This document shows, piece by piece, positions 54,836-64,000 of a stretch of 64,000 nt of DNA (positions are counted from its first letter, which is position 1; the number at the start of each line of letters is the position of its first letter). Below the pieces are notes generated by a model. The model was given only the letters and a program-made list of their open reading frames with translations. It did no database searches and had not been told where the DNA came from. The stretch is from the NCBI GenBank assembly GCA_020796225.1, contig CM036764.1:23113233-23177232 (forward strand), written 5' to 3'. This DNA is from Arion vulgaris. Its lineage: Eukaryota; Mollusca; Gastropoda; Stylommatophora; Arionidae. The position numbers and the translations under genes are program-made.

Positions 54836-56290
54836 CTTCGGCGGACAAGAATTTGAACAGATGAGAGTTATGACAAACGAGAACTTGGACCAGACGAGAA
54901 CTTAGACTGATGAGGACTTGAACTAGACGAGAACTTGGACAGATGAGAACTTGGACAGATGAGAACTTGGACAGATGAGAACTTGGACAGACGAGAACTT
55001 GGACAGATGAGAACTTGGACAGATGAGAACTTGTACAGACGAGAACTTGGACAGATGAGAACTTGGACAGATGAGAACTTGGACTGACGAGAACTTGGAC
55101 AGATGAGAACTTGGACTGACGAGAACTTGGACAGATGAGAACTTGGACAGATGAGAACTTGGACTGACGAGAACTTGGACAGATGAGAACTTGGACAGAC
55201 AAGAACTTGGACAGATGAGGACTTGGACAGATGAGAACTTGGACAGATGAGAACTTGGACTGACGAGAACTTGGACCAGATGAGAACTTGGACAGACGAG
55301 AACTTGGACAGATGAGAACTTGGACAGATGAGAGCTTGGACTGACGAGAACTTGGACTGACGAGAACTTGGACAGATGAGAACTTGGACAGATGAGAACT
55401 TGGACTGACGAGAACTTGGACAGATGAGAACTTGGACAGATGAGAATTTGGACCAGACGAGAACTTGGACTGACGAGAACTTGGACCAGACGAGAACCTG
55501 GACAGACGAGAACTTGGACAGATGAGAACTTGGACAGATGAGAACTTGGACTGACGAGAACTTGGACAGATGAGAACTTGGACAGATGAGAATTTGGACC
55601 AGACGAGAACTTGGACTGACGAGAACTTGGACCAGACGAGAACTTGGACAGACGAGAACTTGGACAGACGAGAACTTGGACAGACGAGAACTTGGACTGA
55701 CGAGAACTTGGACAGACGAGAACTTGGACCAGACGAAAACTTGGACAGACGAGAACTTGGACAGATGAGAACTTGGATAGATGAGAACTTTGACAGATGA
55801 GAACTTGGACTGACGAGAACTTGGACAGACGAGAACTTTTACTGACGAGAACTTGGACAGACGAGAACTTGGACCAGACGAGAACTTGGACAGACGAGAA
55901 CTTGGACAGACGAGAACTTGGACAGATGAGGACTTGGACAGATGAGAACTTGGACAGATGAGAACTTGGACAGATGAGAACTTGGACAGATGAGAACTTG
56001 GACAGATGAGAATTTGGACAGATGAGAACTTGGACAGATGAGAACTTGGACAGATGAGAACTTGGACAGATGAGAACTTGGACAGATGAGAATTTGGACA
56101 GACGAGAACTTGGACAGATGAGGACTTGGACAGATGAGAACATGGACAGATGAGAACTTGGACAGATGAGGACTTGGACAGATGAGAACTTGGACAGACG
56201 AGAACTTGGACAGACGAAAACTTGGACAGATGAGGACTTGGACAGACGAGAACTTGGACAGACGAGAACTTGGACAGATGAGAAGTTTGT
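54836..56290. repeat. 16-bp minisatellite, about 90 copies
   Basis: The unit is GAGAACTTGGACAGAT with variants ending AGAC, TGAC and a 17-bp form with CCAGAC. Blocks such as 55430-55500 and 55560-55630 are near-identical multi-unit duplications. Three units make 48 nt without stops, giving minus-strand frames of 482 and 406 codons that are artefacts. Confidence 0.95.
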
Positions 56291-56488
56291 CTATAAAATG
56301 TTGTCAACACAAACAATGTTTGAAAACAACAGATCTGGACTATGAGAAATGACTGTAATTTCCCTCCTACAAATGGGAGAACAAATTAGAAGTAAATATT
56401 ACTCAAACAAACAGAACATAATCTTTACATGATGTTTTGTGAATTTAAACAATGAATGGAGGGATATGTCAGAGACTATGAGCAAAAC

Positions 56489-56654
56489 CAGAGGCGGCTC
56501 GCCATTAAGGGCCAATGGGGCCGGGCCCCACCAAAAATAATGTGTAACATGTATTTATTATTTTATAACTTTAAAAATAACAACCCAAATTCATGATTTT
56601 TCCAAAAATATTTTCCTGGCCCCCAACAGCAAAAATGGTCACGAGCCGCCACTG
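56489..56654. mobile_element. hAT-like MITE, about 165 bp, copy 3 (inverted)
   Basis: Ends CAGAGGCGGCTCGCC and GTCACGAGCCGCCACTG. Flanks are a perfect 8-bp duplication AGCAAAAC (56481-56488 and 56655-56662). Orientation is opposite to copies 1 and 2. Confidence 0.85.
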
Positions 56655-56839
56655 AGCAAAACCATAAGTCAACATAGTCTCACTCTCAGACTAGCAACCA
56701 AAATCTATTGTTTATAACTTCGTTACAAAAACTGCAATCAAAAATTGCAACATTGTGTTAGATTCAATTTCAGCATTTCTCTTTCATTAGAAACACAGAC
56801 TTGACAAACAGACAGAAATGTTAGTGATAAGCCTCCATC
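56655..56839. other. Unannotated spacer
   Basis: No supported feature apart from the target duplications of its neighbours. Confidence 0.35.
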
Positions 56840-56853
56840 AAATGGGTCTCATG

Positions 56854-57129
56854 AGAGCCTCTGTAGCGTAGTTGTTAGTGAACTCGCTTCACAAGGCTGG
56901 TGGTCTGTGTTCAGCTTCCGCAATGCGCGTGGAATTTTCCCGACCACGACGGCTCTCAGGTCGACCCAGCCTCAACTGGGTACCAGACATGCTCTGGGAA
57001 AGTAAAGGCGGCCAGCGTGATGCTGACCACATCACCCATCGTGTGCCGACGGTCAATGAAAAATACAGGCCTAACACTGTATTGACCCATATACCACGAG
57101 GTATGAAAGGGTTCCTTTACTTTACTTTT
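56854..57129 (+). mobile_element. SINE family C, full length, plus
   Basis: Starts AGAGCCTCTGTAGCGTAG and ends CCTTTACTTTACTTTTA. Flanked by a perfect 14-bp repeat AAATGGGTCTCATG (56840-56853 and 57130-57143). The 169-codon frame crossing it and its neighbour is incidental. Confidence 0.8.
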
Positions 57130-57147
57130 AAATGGGTCTCATGGATT

Positions 57148-57350
57148 TGTTTTTTTTATCCAGAAGCACTTGAGCTTTCAGCTCTTCTGCTCGGTGTCAT
57201 GGACATTGTGACCCTTCGGTTCAGTGCCACGAACACCGTAAATCTGGAGAACCTGTGGCTTTTCTGCCAGCCCTCGGAATTGAACCCGCACTCACAGAGG
57301 GTTTATCACCCGTCGTCCAACGCGCTACGAACACGCTGGGCAGGCGGGCA
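57148..57350 (-). mobile_element. SINE family D, full length, minus
   Basis: Same element as 9924-10127. Flanked by a 12-bp repeat GTCTCATGGATT (57136-57147 and 57351-57362), which overlaps the right target duplication of the adjacent family C copy. Confidence 0.8.
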
Positions 57351-57362
57351 GTCTCATGGATT

Positions 57363-57712
57363 CAACAATCTGCATCTGTAGAGATTCAAAGAAATGCCCA
57401 TAACATATTCTGTCAGACTGTCCCAGTTTCAACAGCGCCAGAATGAAAATGTCGCTAACAGGAACAACTCTTCAGAACAAACTATGGGGGATCGGTGAAG
57501 ATCTCAAGTACCCTATCCAGTTTATGACACATACCGCAGTAGTCGTATAGCAGAAGATGATCGCAGAAGAAGAAGAAAGAGTTTCAGATAACAAGCATAA
57601 CGTTCAATGTAAACCAGTCTATCCCACATGAAAATATACGGTCGAGGAATGAAATTATGACAGAGTAATGGACATAGCATTTCAAAACTTCGAAACCATT
57701 TGTGAAGAATGC
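57363..57712. other. Unannotated spacer
   Basis: No supported feature. Confidence 0.35.
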
Positions 57713-58385
57713 TATAATAGTATTCTGAAGTATATTATAATAGAATTGTGAAGTATATTATAATAGAATTGTGAAGTGTTATAATATTTTCGTTTTTTTG
57801 TCTTGTATATAAATGCACACAATCAAATCGTCTGTGTTTGTGATAGCACTGTTCGAATCTGACCTCATTTTTCGTGTAATATAGGCGACGCTGTTGCAAA
57901 GACAAGACAAAGCGAGGCTCTTTTTTGGAGAGCTAGCTGTTCGGGGGTCTTAAAACGTTTGTTTTCGTCGATAGATGCCATTGTAGTGGGTTTTTTTTCC
58001 GGAGCCCAAATACCTGTTTAATCTCTAATTATTTATAATTTAGTAAAATTGTGAAGTATGCTATGATAATATTGTGAAGTTTGTAATGATAATATTGTGA
58101 AGTTTGTAATGATAATATTGTGAAGTCTGTAATGATAATATTGTGAAGTCTGTAATGATAATATTGTGAAGTCTGTAATGATAATATTGTGAAGTCTGTA
58201 ATGATAATATTGTGAAGTCTGTAATGATAATATTGTGAAGTCTGTAATGATAATATTGTGAAGTCTGTAATGATAATATTGTGAAGTCTGTAATGATAAT
58301 ATTGTGAAGTGTGTTATGATAATATTGTGAAGTCTGTAATGATAATATTGTGAAGTGTGTTATGATAATATTGTAAAGTCTATTG
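57713..58385. repeat. 23-bp minisatellite interrupted by about 250 bp
   Basis: GTGAAGTATATTATAATAGA units occur three times at 57722-57780, and about 14 copies of GAAGTCTGTAATGATAATAT plus TGT lie at 58050-58380. Between them (57790-58035) is unrelated sequence that may be an insertion. The right-hand units are nearly identical. Confidence 0.85.
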
Positions 58386-58620
58386 TCTATTACCTTTCCC
58401 CAGGTGGATCATGGAATTGGTTGTCCACTGTTGTCGTTAAGCATAGATGTGAGAGCATTAATTTGCGTTCCAGTGCCTAATGAGTCGCTATTTTTGTGTT
58501 ATATTCGTGTTTATTTAGTGCGGTCTTGATATTTTCTATCCATCTTTTTCTTGGTCTTCACTTGGCTCTAGTACATGATTTATTGTATGCTGTTATTGGT
58601 GGTTGGTTGTATGTTATTGG
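58386..58620 (-). pseudogene. LINE tail (NNQPPITAYNK family), minus
   Basis: Reverse of 52360-52590, including the codons for the RKRWIENIKTAL-like block and LEYKxEFPS-like end. It starts exactly where the 23-bp array stops. Confidence 0.6.
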
Positions 58621-59077
58621 GAAATACGTTATGATAATATTATTTAGACACTAAGCATACTTACCAAGTTGTAAACACCTAGCAAGAAGGTCTCCACTCC
58701 ACCACAAATCTGTAGATAAATATTAACAATAAAGATGATATTTTCTTAAGATTGATAAGACTAAATATTATTAAAACAAATTAAGCAAGAGTTAGATAAT
58801 ACGAACTAACATTTCTCTCTATATATCTATTTCTGGCTCTATCTTTATATGTGTCTGTTTTATCTGCCTCTTCGTGTCTGTATTGGAATATCCATGATTT
58901 TCTCTTTCTCTGTGTCTTATGTATGTTTTCATCTTTCTCTGTGTCCGTTTCTTTCTCTGTCATTACCTGCCTTTAGACTTTGTCGGACTGTCTTTTTCAT
59001 CTTTTTCCCTCTTTCTCTCTCTCTCTCTGTCTCTCTCTCTCTGTATTTTTTTAAACTGTTATTAGCTGTCTTTCTGC
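58621..59077. other. Unannotated; CT-rich tract
   Basis: A CT-rich tract with (CT)n runs spans 58850-59045. No element is supported. Confidence 0.45.
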
Positions 59078-59085
59078 CTTTACAC

Positions 59086-59540
59086 CAGCGTTTTCCAAAG
59101 TGGGCGGTATCGCCCTCAGTGGGCGCTGAATCATTCTAGGGGAGGAGCGAAAGTGGGTTCAGAAGAATTTGGGGGGTGTTCTGGCGATTTGGGGTCGGTG
59201 GCTTCTTAAAGAAAAAATTAATAATAAATATTTTAAAATAAATTATTTTCGTGATTTTGCGATTGAATAATCATTTAAAATTTGATTTCTGCATTTTAAT
59301 TCATCTTATAGCCGTTCTTACACGATCCATTTTTTCATCAATTTTCTATTTCATGCATTAATCATTTGAAAATTGACCATGTATGACATAAATATATATC
59401 AATTTTCTATGTCAAATAGAAAATAGAGCATGTATATATGTGGGGAGGGGCGTTGGCAAACTGTTATAATGTGGAGGGGGCGTTACAAAGTTTATGTTGT
59501 GCAAAGTGGTCGGTGGGCCAAACAAGTTTGGGAATCTATG
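59086..59540. mobile_element. hAT MITE, 455 bp, copy 2, perfect duplication
   Basis: Ends CAGCGTTTTCCAAAGTGG and GTTTGGGAATCTATG are inverted repeats. Flanks are a perfect 8-bp duplication CTTTACAC (59078-59085 and 59541-59548). The same family as 28794-29243, reversed. Confidence 0.85.
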
Positions 59541-59559
59541 CTTTACACTGTTATACCCC

Positions 59560-60004
59560 ATACTCTCTCTCTCTCTCTCTCTCTCTACCTCTCTCTGACT
59601 TTCAGCTCCTATCTATCTGTGCCTTACACTTTCTCTGTCTTTCTGTCTCTCTTTCTCTCTCCTCTATGTCGACTGAATAAAGCGATCAAGAGCTTGCACA
59701 ACTTCTTATTTCTTGTGATGTTCACTAATTCTGTATTTTTACTTCCTCCATGGCATAAGGTTATACCCAGTATACTTTATTTATCTCTGCCTTTTCCGAA
59801 ACATCATATATTGCATGTTTGCGTGTGCGTGTGTATGTGGACGTGTGTATGTGTGTGCTTGTGTTTAGCTATCTATATTAATTGTCACAACATATACATA
59901 GCAATAGATGTTTCTGCAAGTGCCTTTTGCCAAATGGCCGTCTGCCAAGACAAAAAGGATATATATATGTATATATTTAATATATAAATATATATATATT
60001 TATA

Positions 60005-60057
<53 letters not shown>
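59560..60057. repeat. CT-rich, GT-rich and (AT)n simple repeats
   Basis: (CT)n at 59564-59597, (GT)-rich DNA at 59820-59870, and a nearly pure (AT)n tract at 59960-60058. The 185-codon plus frame in this stretch is low-complexity. Confidence 0.75.
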
Positions 60058-60062
<5 letters not shown>

Positions 60063-60275
60063 CAGCACGGATGGAGCAAAGACGTCAAATCAGAAAGGCA
60101 GTAAAACTTCCCACAAGTGCAAGTATACCTTGCCCACACTGTACACGGACATTTCAAGCTCGTATCGGGCTCACTAGTCATCTACGCCCACACAGACAAA
60201 CATAGCGCAACTACATTCCCTTGGATGAAAATTTGTGTGGTCATCATCACCCGTGATTGACGAGCATCATATATA
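60058..60275 (+). pseudogene. LINE C-terminal C2H2-like segment
   Basis: The plus frame reads RRQIRKAVKLPTSASIPCPH, then CPHCTRTFQARIGLTSHLRP ending in a stop soon after, and TCATCATCACC then follows. A single CxxC...SHxRxH finger with ARIGLxSH is a recurrent end of one group of LINE ORF2 proteins in invertebrates. Only the tail is present. It could be mistaken for a host zinc finger. Confidence 0.65.
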
Positions 60276-60299
60276 TATATATATTTGTGTGTGTGTGTG

Positions 60300-60752
60300 T
60301 GATTGATTGATTTATTTATTTATTGATGCATTGATTGATTGATAGGATCATCCTCATTGCACTTCGGTGATTAACCATGTATGTTCCGATCTCTTTCTTA
60401 CACAGGAAGATCTCAGCTGCAGTGCACAAACTCCGTAGCCCCAACGAGGGTCTCCGATGTAATTTTGAAGATGGTGAAGATATTTATGTATGAATTTTAT
60501 TTTTAATATTTTCTAATGAGTTTTGCCTTGGCAGCAGTTTTCCAGCCTTCTCTTCTCGATTTTTGAGCTGCCAATGGTTCTTTTACGACCTCAAATTGAA
60601 CACGGGACCTGCGTTTTATCATCCGTCTCCGATAGAACTAGGAACTAGTTTTCACCTACACTGAGATCAGGGATCTCTAGAAAAATATTTCGATTGCTGT
60701 ACGAGGGAGCGAACCTGGTACCTTTGGCACGAGAGACGAGGACCTAGCTTCT
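60300..60752 (-). mobile_element. SINE family B, full length, minus
   Basis: ATTG-type tail at 60301-60343, 3' end ATCATCCTCATTGCACTTCG, and head around 60700-60750 with AGGTTCGCTCCC on the minus strand. The extreme 5' end is mutated. Confidence 0.7.
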
Positions 60753-61149
60753 ACACACTCTATTGTAGTATTTCCAATTTTCACGTTTTCATTTCACACA
60801 TACACACAATCTCGTAAATTCTTTTATTTTTAAAATGTTTATATTTTATCTGGTTCAAAAACATTTTTCCTCTCTTTTTTTCACATTAATCTTTTTCATT
60901 TTTAATCAGGGCCGTGCAATGTGCGGGGCGGCGATCAGCCTAGAGGTCTGGCCAATCGATTCTGCAAAATGCAAGCATAAAACACTTCAGACTGAGCAAT
61001 TCAAACTATATGGGAAGTGGAGGCTATCTCGGTAAGTGACGCTAGATAATATGGCACGGTTCAGGATGAGTAGAGAGAAGATAGAAGTGGTTAGAGAGAG
61101 CGATGATAATTTATTTAATGGAGAAGGAAGATGATGACAAAGAGGGACA
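60753..61149. other. Unannotated spacer
   Basis: No supported feature. Confidence 0.4.
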
Positions 61150-61913
61150 TGTTTTCACAAGTCGCTGCACTGTGGTGAAGTAATGTACTACAAACTGCTG
61201 CACTGTGGTGAAGTAATGTACTACAAACTGCTGCACTGTGGTGAAGTAATGTAATACAAACTGTTGCACTGTGGTGAAGTAATATATTACAAACTGCTGC
61301 ACTGTGGTGAAGTAATATATTACAAACTGCTGCACTGTGGTGAAGTAATATATTACAAACTGCTGCACTGTGGTGAAGTAATATATTACAAACTGCTGCA
61401 CTGTGGTGAAGTAATACATTACAAACTGCTGCACTGTGGTGAAGTAATATATTACAAACTGCTGCACTGTGGTGAAGTAATATATTACAAACTGCTGCAC
61501 TGTGGTGAAGTAATACATTACAAACTGCTGCACTGTGGTGAAGTAATACATTACAAACTGCTGCACTGTGGTGAAGTAATATATTACAAACTGCTGCACT
61601 GTGGTGAAGTAATATATTACAAACTGCTGCACTGTGGTGAAGTAATATATTACAAACTGCTGCACTGTGGTGAAGTAATATATTACAAACTGCTGCACTG
61701 TGGTGAAGTAATACATTACAAACTGCTGCACTGTGGTGAAGTAATACATTACAAACTGCTGCACTGTGGTGAAGTAATATATTACAAACTGCTGCACTGT
61801 GGCGAAGTAATATATTACAAACTGCTGTTGCGCGGTAAAGTAATGTACTACAAACTGCTGCACTGTAATGAGGTAATGTACTACAAACTGCTGCACTGTG
61901 GTGAAGTAATGTA
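61150..61913. repeat. 33-bp minisatellite
   Basis: The unit has CTGCTGCACTGTGGTGAAGT then AATATATTACAAA, spacing 33 bp, about 23 copies. Variants ATATATT, ATACATT and ATGTACT form runs: ATGTACT at both edges, the others in paired alternation, again a block-duplication pattern. All frames on both strands are open (33 is divisible by three), giving spurious frames of 216-286 codons. Confidence 0.95.
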
Positions 61914-62103
61914 GTGTTCGTAGCGCGTTGGACGACGGTGTGACAAGCCCTCTGTGAATGCGGGTTCAATTTCACGGACTGGCAGAAAAAGTCACAGGTT
62001 CTCCAGATTTACGATGTTCGTGGCACCGAACCAAAGGGTTACGATGTCCATGGCACCGAGCAGAAGAGTTGAAAGCTCAAGTGCTTCTGGATCGGGAAAA
62101 AAA
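61914..62103 (+). mobile_element. SINE family D, plus, joined to the array
   Basis: Begins GTGTTCGTAGCGCGTTGG without the first bases of the family (TGCCCAGC). Includes GGTTCAATTTCACGG (B-box) and ends TTCTGGATCGG plus A-run. It abuts the last array unit with no spacer. Confidence 0.75.
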
Positions 62104-62289
62104 GGAATCAGCATACAGCGATACTGTACATCCCAGCTATAGAAAATACGTAGCTCAATCTATATCATTTTGTAACATAATTGTGTTTTCTGATTTTTTT
62201 CTCTCATTACTTTCGTTTTTGCGATATTTCCATTACGTTTCATTGTTTGAGCTGTTTCATCAAGGAAATTGGAATAGATATTTATATAT
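62104..62289. other. Unannotated spacer
   Basis: No supported feature. Confidence 0.35.
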
Positions 62290-62705
62290 TAAATATTCAC
62301 AATGATCTTGCTTGAATTACATTGAATAACAAAGAATGAAGTGCTTCTCGGCCACTTGCTAAGAATGCAACTACACTCCACTGTATACAGAGTCACTGTA
62401 ACAGAACATCAGGAAAGAAGGCGAGAAAAAGACCACGAAAAAGATGGATAGATGACATAGCAGAATCCTGTCAAAAAGAAAAAATAACGTACTCAAGCCA
62501 CTAGAGAAGCGCAAGACAAAAATAGAAAACCATGACACCACGCAGCAACCCGCTAACAGTGTGAAGACAAAAACAGAAAACCATGACACCACGCAACAAC
62601 CCGCTAACAGTGTGACGACAAAAACAGAAAACCATGACACCACGCAACAACCCGCTAAAAGTGTGACGACAAAAACAGAAGAAAATGACAAAACGAAGAA
62701 GAGAA
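62290..62705 (+). pseudogene. LINE tail (RKRPRKRWIDD family) with terminal array
   Basis: The plus strand reads ITKNEVLLGHLLRMQLHSTV, then RTSGKKARKRPRKRWIDDIA, then a terminal segment that is repeated about three times. Matches 48315-48545. Frame-broken and 5'-truncated. Confidence 0.65.
62514..62690. repeat. 51-bp tandem repeat at a LINE 3' end
   Basis: AACCATGACACCACGCAACA recurs at 51-bp spacing, about three and a half copies. The single-copy equivalent lies at 48460-48520. Confidence 0.85.
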
Positions 62706-62715
62706 TATACTAGGC

Positions 62716-62902
62716 CATGGGCGTGCACAGAAAGTTTCCAGGGAGGAGCAAAACTATTTTTTTTACAATTAGAGTTGGTAGTTTACTTAGCAGAAATGGA
62801 GAAGACCAGTCGTATAAACTATTTTACCAAAAATCAACTTTTCAGATAGTGGCACTTGCGCCCTGCTTCATCCTACCTTGCATAAACTTCTGTACGCCCA
62901 TG
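62716..62902. mobile_element. MITE, 187 bp, with 8-bp duplication
   Basis: Ends CATGGGCGTGCACAGAAAGT and AAACTTCTGTACGCCCATG are inverted repeats. Flanks TACTAGGC (62708-62715) and CACTAGGC (62903-62910) match at seven of eight positions. An 8-bp duplication fits a hAT-type element. No other copy in the window. Confidence 0.75.
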
Positions 62903-62910
62903 CACTAGGC

Positions 62911-63425
62911 AGACAATAGAACTAACAAAACTACAACTCAATTTATAAATTAGAACCTAACAAACACAACACGTACTTCAATAATAACAAGAATATCATT
63001 GTCAACATTTGTTATTGTTATCAGGTGCCCACACTGACAAATATTTCATTTCTCATCAGAGTTCCGAGTATTATAATTAGACACATCCGCTGTAGTCTGA
63101 CTTCGACGTCGAATGTAACTTTCTCATTGTGTGCTCATATTGATTTACAGTTCCTGTTTCAAGCAACTTATCGATTGTTAATATTCAATCATTAAATTGT
63201 TTTTTTTTACCTTCCACTAAGTGCACTCCAGCTAGCAGCTGAGCGACTTTTTTTAAACTAATCGTAATGGCTGTACATGTCAAAAATATTTTATTTTAAT
63301 TTTAGTTAATTTTTTTCTCAAATATTTATAATTTCATAAATATTTTTTTTAGAAAATACACAATTATTTATTTTTATTGCTTTGTTTTTTTTTTAATTGG
63401 ATAATGGTGTTATTGTAAATTAAAG
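62911..63425. other. Unannotated AT-rich DNA
   Basis: No supported feature. Confidence 0.4.
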
Positions 63426-63718
63426 TATTTTAAACCGCTGAGATAGTATTGAATATAAACAGAAAGGATTGATGAAATAGTTTTGAATATTGACAGAACT
63501 GATTGATGAGATAGTATTGAATATAGAGAGAACTGATGCTGAAATATTATTGAATATAGATAGAACTGATTGCTGAAATAGTATTGAATATAGATAGAAC
63601 TGATTGCTGAAATAGTATTGAATATAGATAGAAAGGATTGCTGAAATAGTATTGAACATAGCCAGAAAGGATTGCTGAAATAGTATTGAACATAGATAGA
63701 ACTAATTACTGCTACTAT
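63426..63718. repeat. 34-bp minisatellite
   Basis: ATAGTATTGAATATAGATAG plus AACTGATTGCTGAA repeats about eight times with modest divergence. Confidence 0.85.
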
Positions 63719-63850
63719 AAGAAACATACTGAGAAGTACACATATTCAGAAAACTGGTAGGAGCAGCATATGTTATAAAATGTATGAACAAGCAAATATA
63801 AAACAGTTACGTTATATTATGTGAATGAAGACATACCAATTGTTACATTG

Positions 63851-64000
63851 AGAACCGTGATAACGTAGTAATTAGTGAACTTGCTTCGTAAGCTTTTATG
63901 ATCGTATTCCCAGTGGAAGGGGTGGGATTTTTTCCCCACTGTAACGGAGTCACTTCCGCACACACCAGAGAGGTGCAGCAGCCCCGTCTGAGACAGTTGG
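63851..64000 (+). mobile_element. SINE family C-like head, cut by the window edge
   Basis: GATAACGTAGTAATTAGTGAAC and CTTGCTTCGTAAG match the family C head. The body after 63915 differs from the full copies, so it is a diverged or related family. Confidence 0.45.

Noticed and set aside
54868..56316. Minus-strand frames of 482 and 406 codons (LSKFSSVQVL repeats)
   Set aside because: The same artefact in the 16-bp array at 54836-56290. Overlapping frames are equally open.
56872..57381. A 169-codon plus frame as a gene
   Set aside because: It spans two SINEs of opposite orientation, each with its own target duplication.
59430..59987. A 185-codon plus frame as a gene
   Set aside because: It begins inside a hAT MITE and continues through CT- and GT-rich simple repeats.
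60058..60240. A single C2H2 zinc finger as a host transcription factor
   Set aside because: Single finger followed by a stop and a short trinucleotide end, with the ARIGLxSH context typical of LINE ORF2 ends.
61111..61975. Frames of 216-286 codons (LHCGEVIYYK, TTVQQFVIYYF)
   Set aside because: Produced by the 33-bp array. No codon bias or flanking gene structure.

Overview
This is a stretch of animal (metazoan) nuclear DNA. It is AT-rich, has no operon-like gene packing, and contains no intact gene that I can support. It is filled with decayed non-LTR retrotransposon (LINE) tails, tRNA-headed SINEs, short terminal-inverted-repeat DNA elements (MITEs) and many kilobase-scale minisatellites. 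The mix of several LINE tail families, hAT-type MITEs and SINEs with RNA polymerase III A/B boxes suggests an invertebrate, possibly a mollusc or other lophotrochozoan. That placement is inference; nothing here identifies a species.

Layout. 0-5 kb: LINE tails (814-1575, 3990-4280) and SINEs. 5.2-11.0 kb: a minisatellite cluster with units of 24, 42, 32, 42 and about 20 bp, interrupted by a TA-flanked MITE (6035-6291) and a SINE (9924-10127). 11-21.6 kb: LINE tails of at least five families, a 74-bp array seeded partly from a LINE (16.2-17.0 kb), a SINE nested in a SINE (17.9-18.5 kb), and a fold-back insertion with hammerhead-like cores (19498-20620). 22-32 kb: 41-bp and 24-bp arrays, LINE RNase H remains, a broken hAT transposase (26243-26570), and several MITEs with target-site duplications, including a hAT MITE that holds a TTAA-flanked MITE and a LINE tail (29444-30347). 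33-36.3 kb: a 16-bp array grown inside a SINE, a 22-bp array derived from LINE codons, a hAT MITE and a 55-bp array. 37 kb: one weak candidate host exon. 39-48 kb: SINEs, LINE tails and a 57-bp LINE-derived array. 48.7-50.7 kb: a GC-richer island with coding-like minus-strand traces. 51-54 kb: LINE tails and a hAT MITE. 54.8-56.3 kb: a 16-bp array of about 90 copies. 56.4-64 kb: MITEs, paired SINEs, and 23-, 33-, 51- and 34-bp arrays.

How the parts relate. Broken hAT transposase coding DNA lies among non-autonomous hAT-like elements, several with perfect 8-bp target-site duplications, so the machinery class that mobilised them is visible, though this copy need not be the source. LINE tails are probably remains of the machinery that moved the SINEs, and two SINEs keep perfect 12-13 bp duplications of that kind. 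Several minisatellites are expanded segments of SINEs or LINEs: mobile elements seed tandem arrays here. The long open frames across the arrays are artefacts of stop-free repeat units, not proteins.
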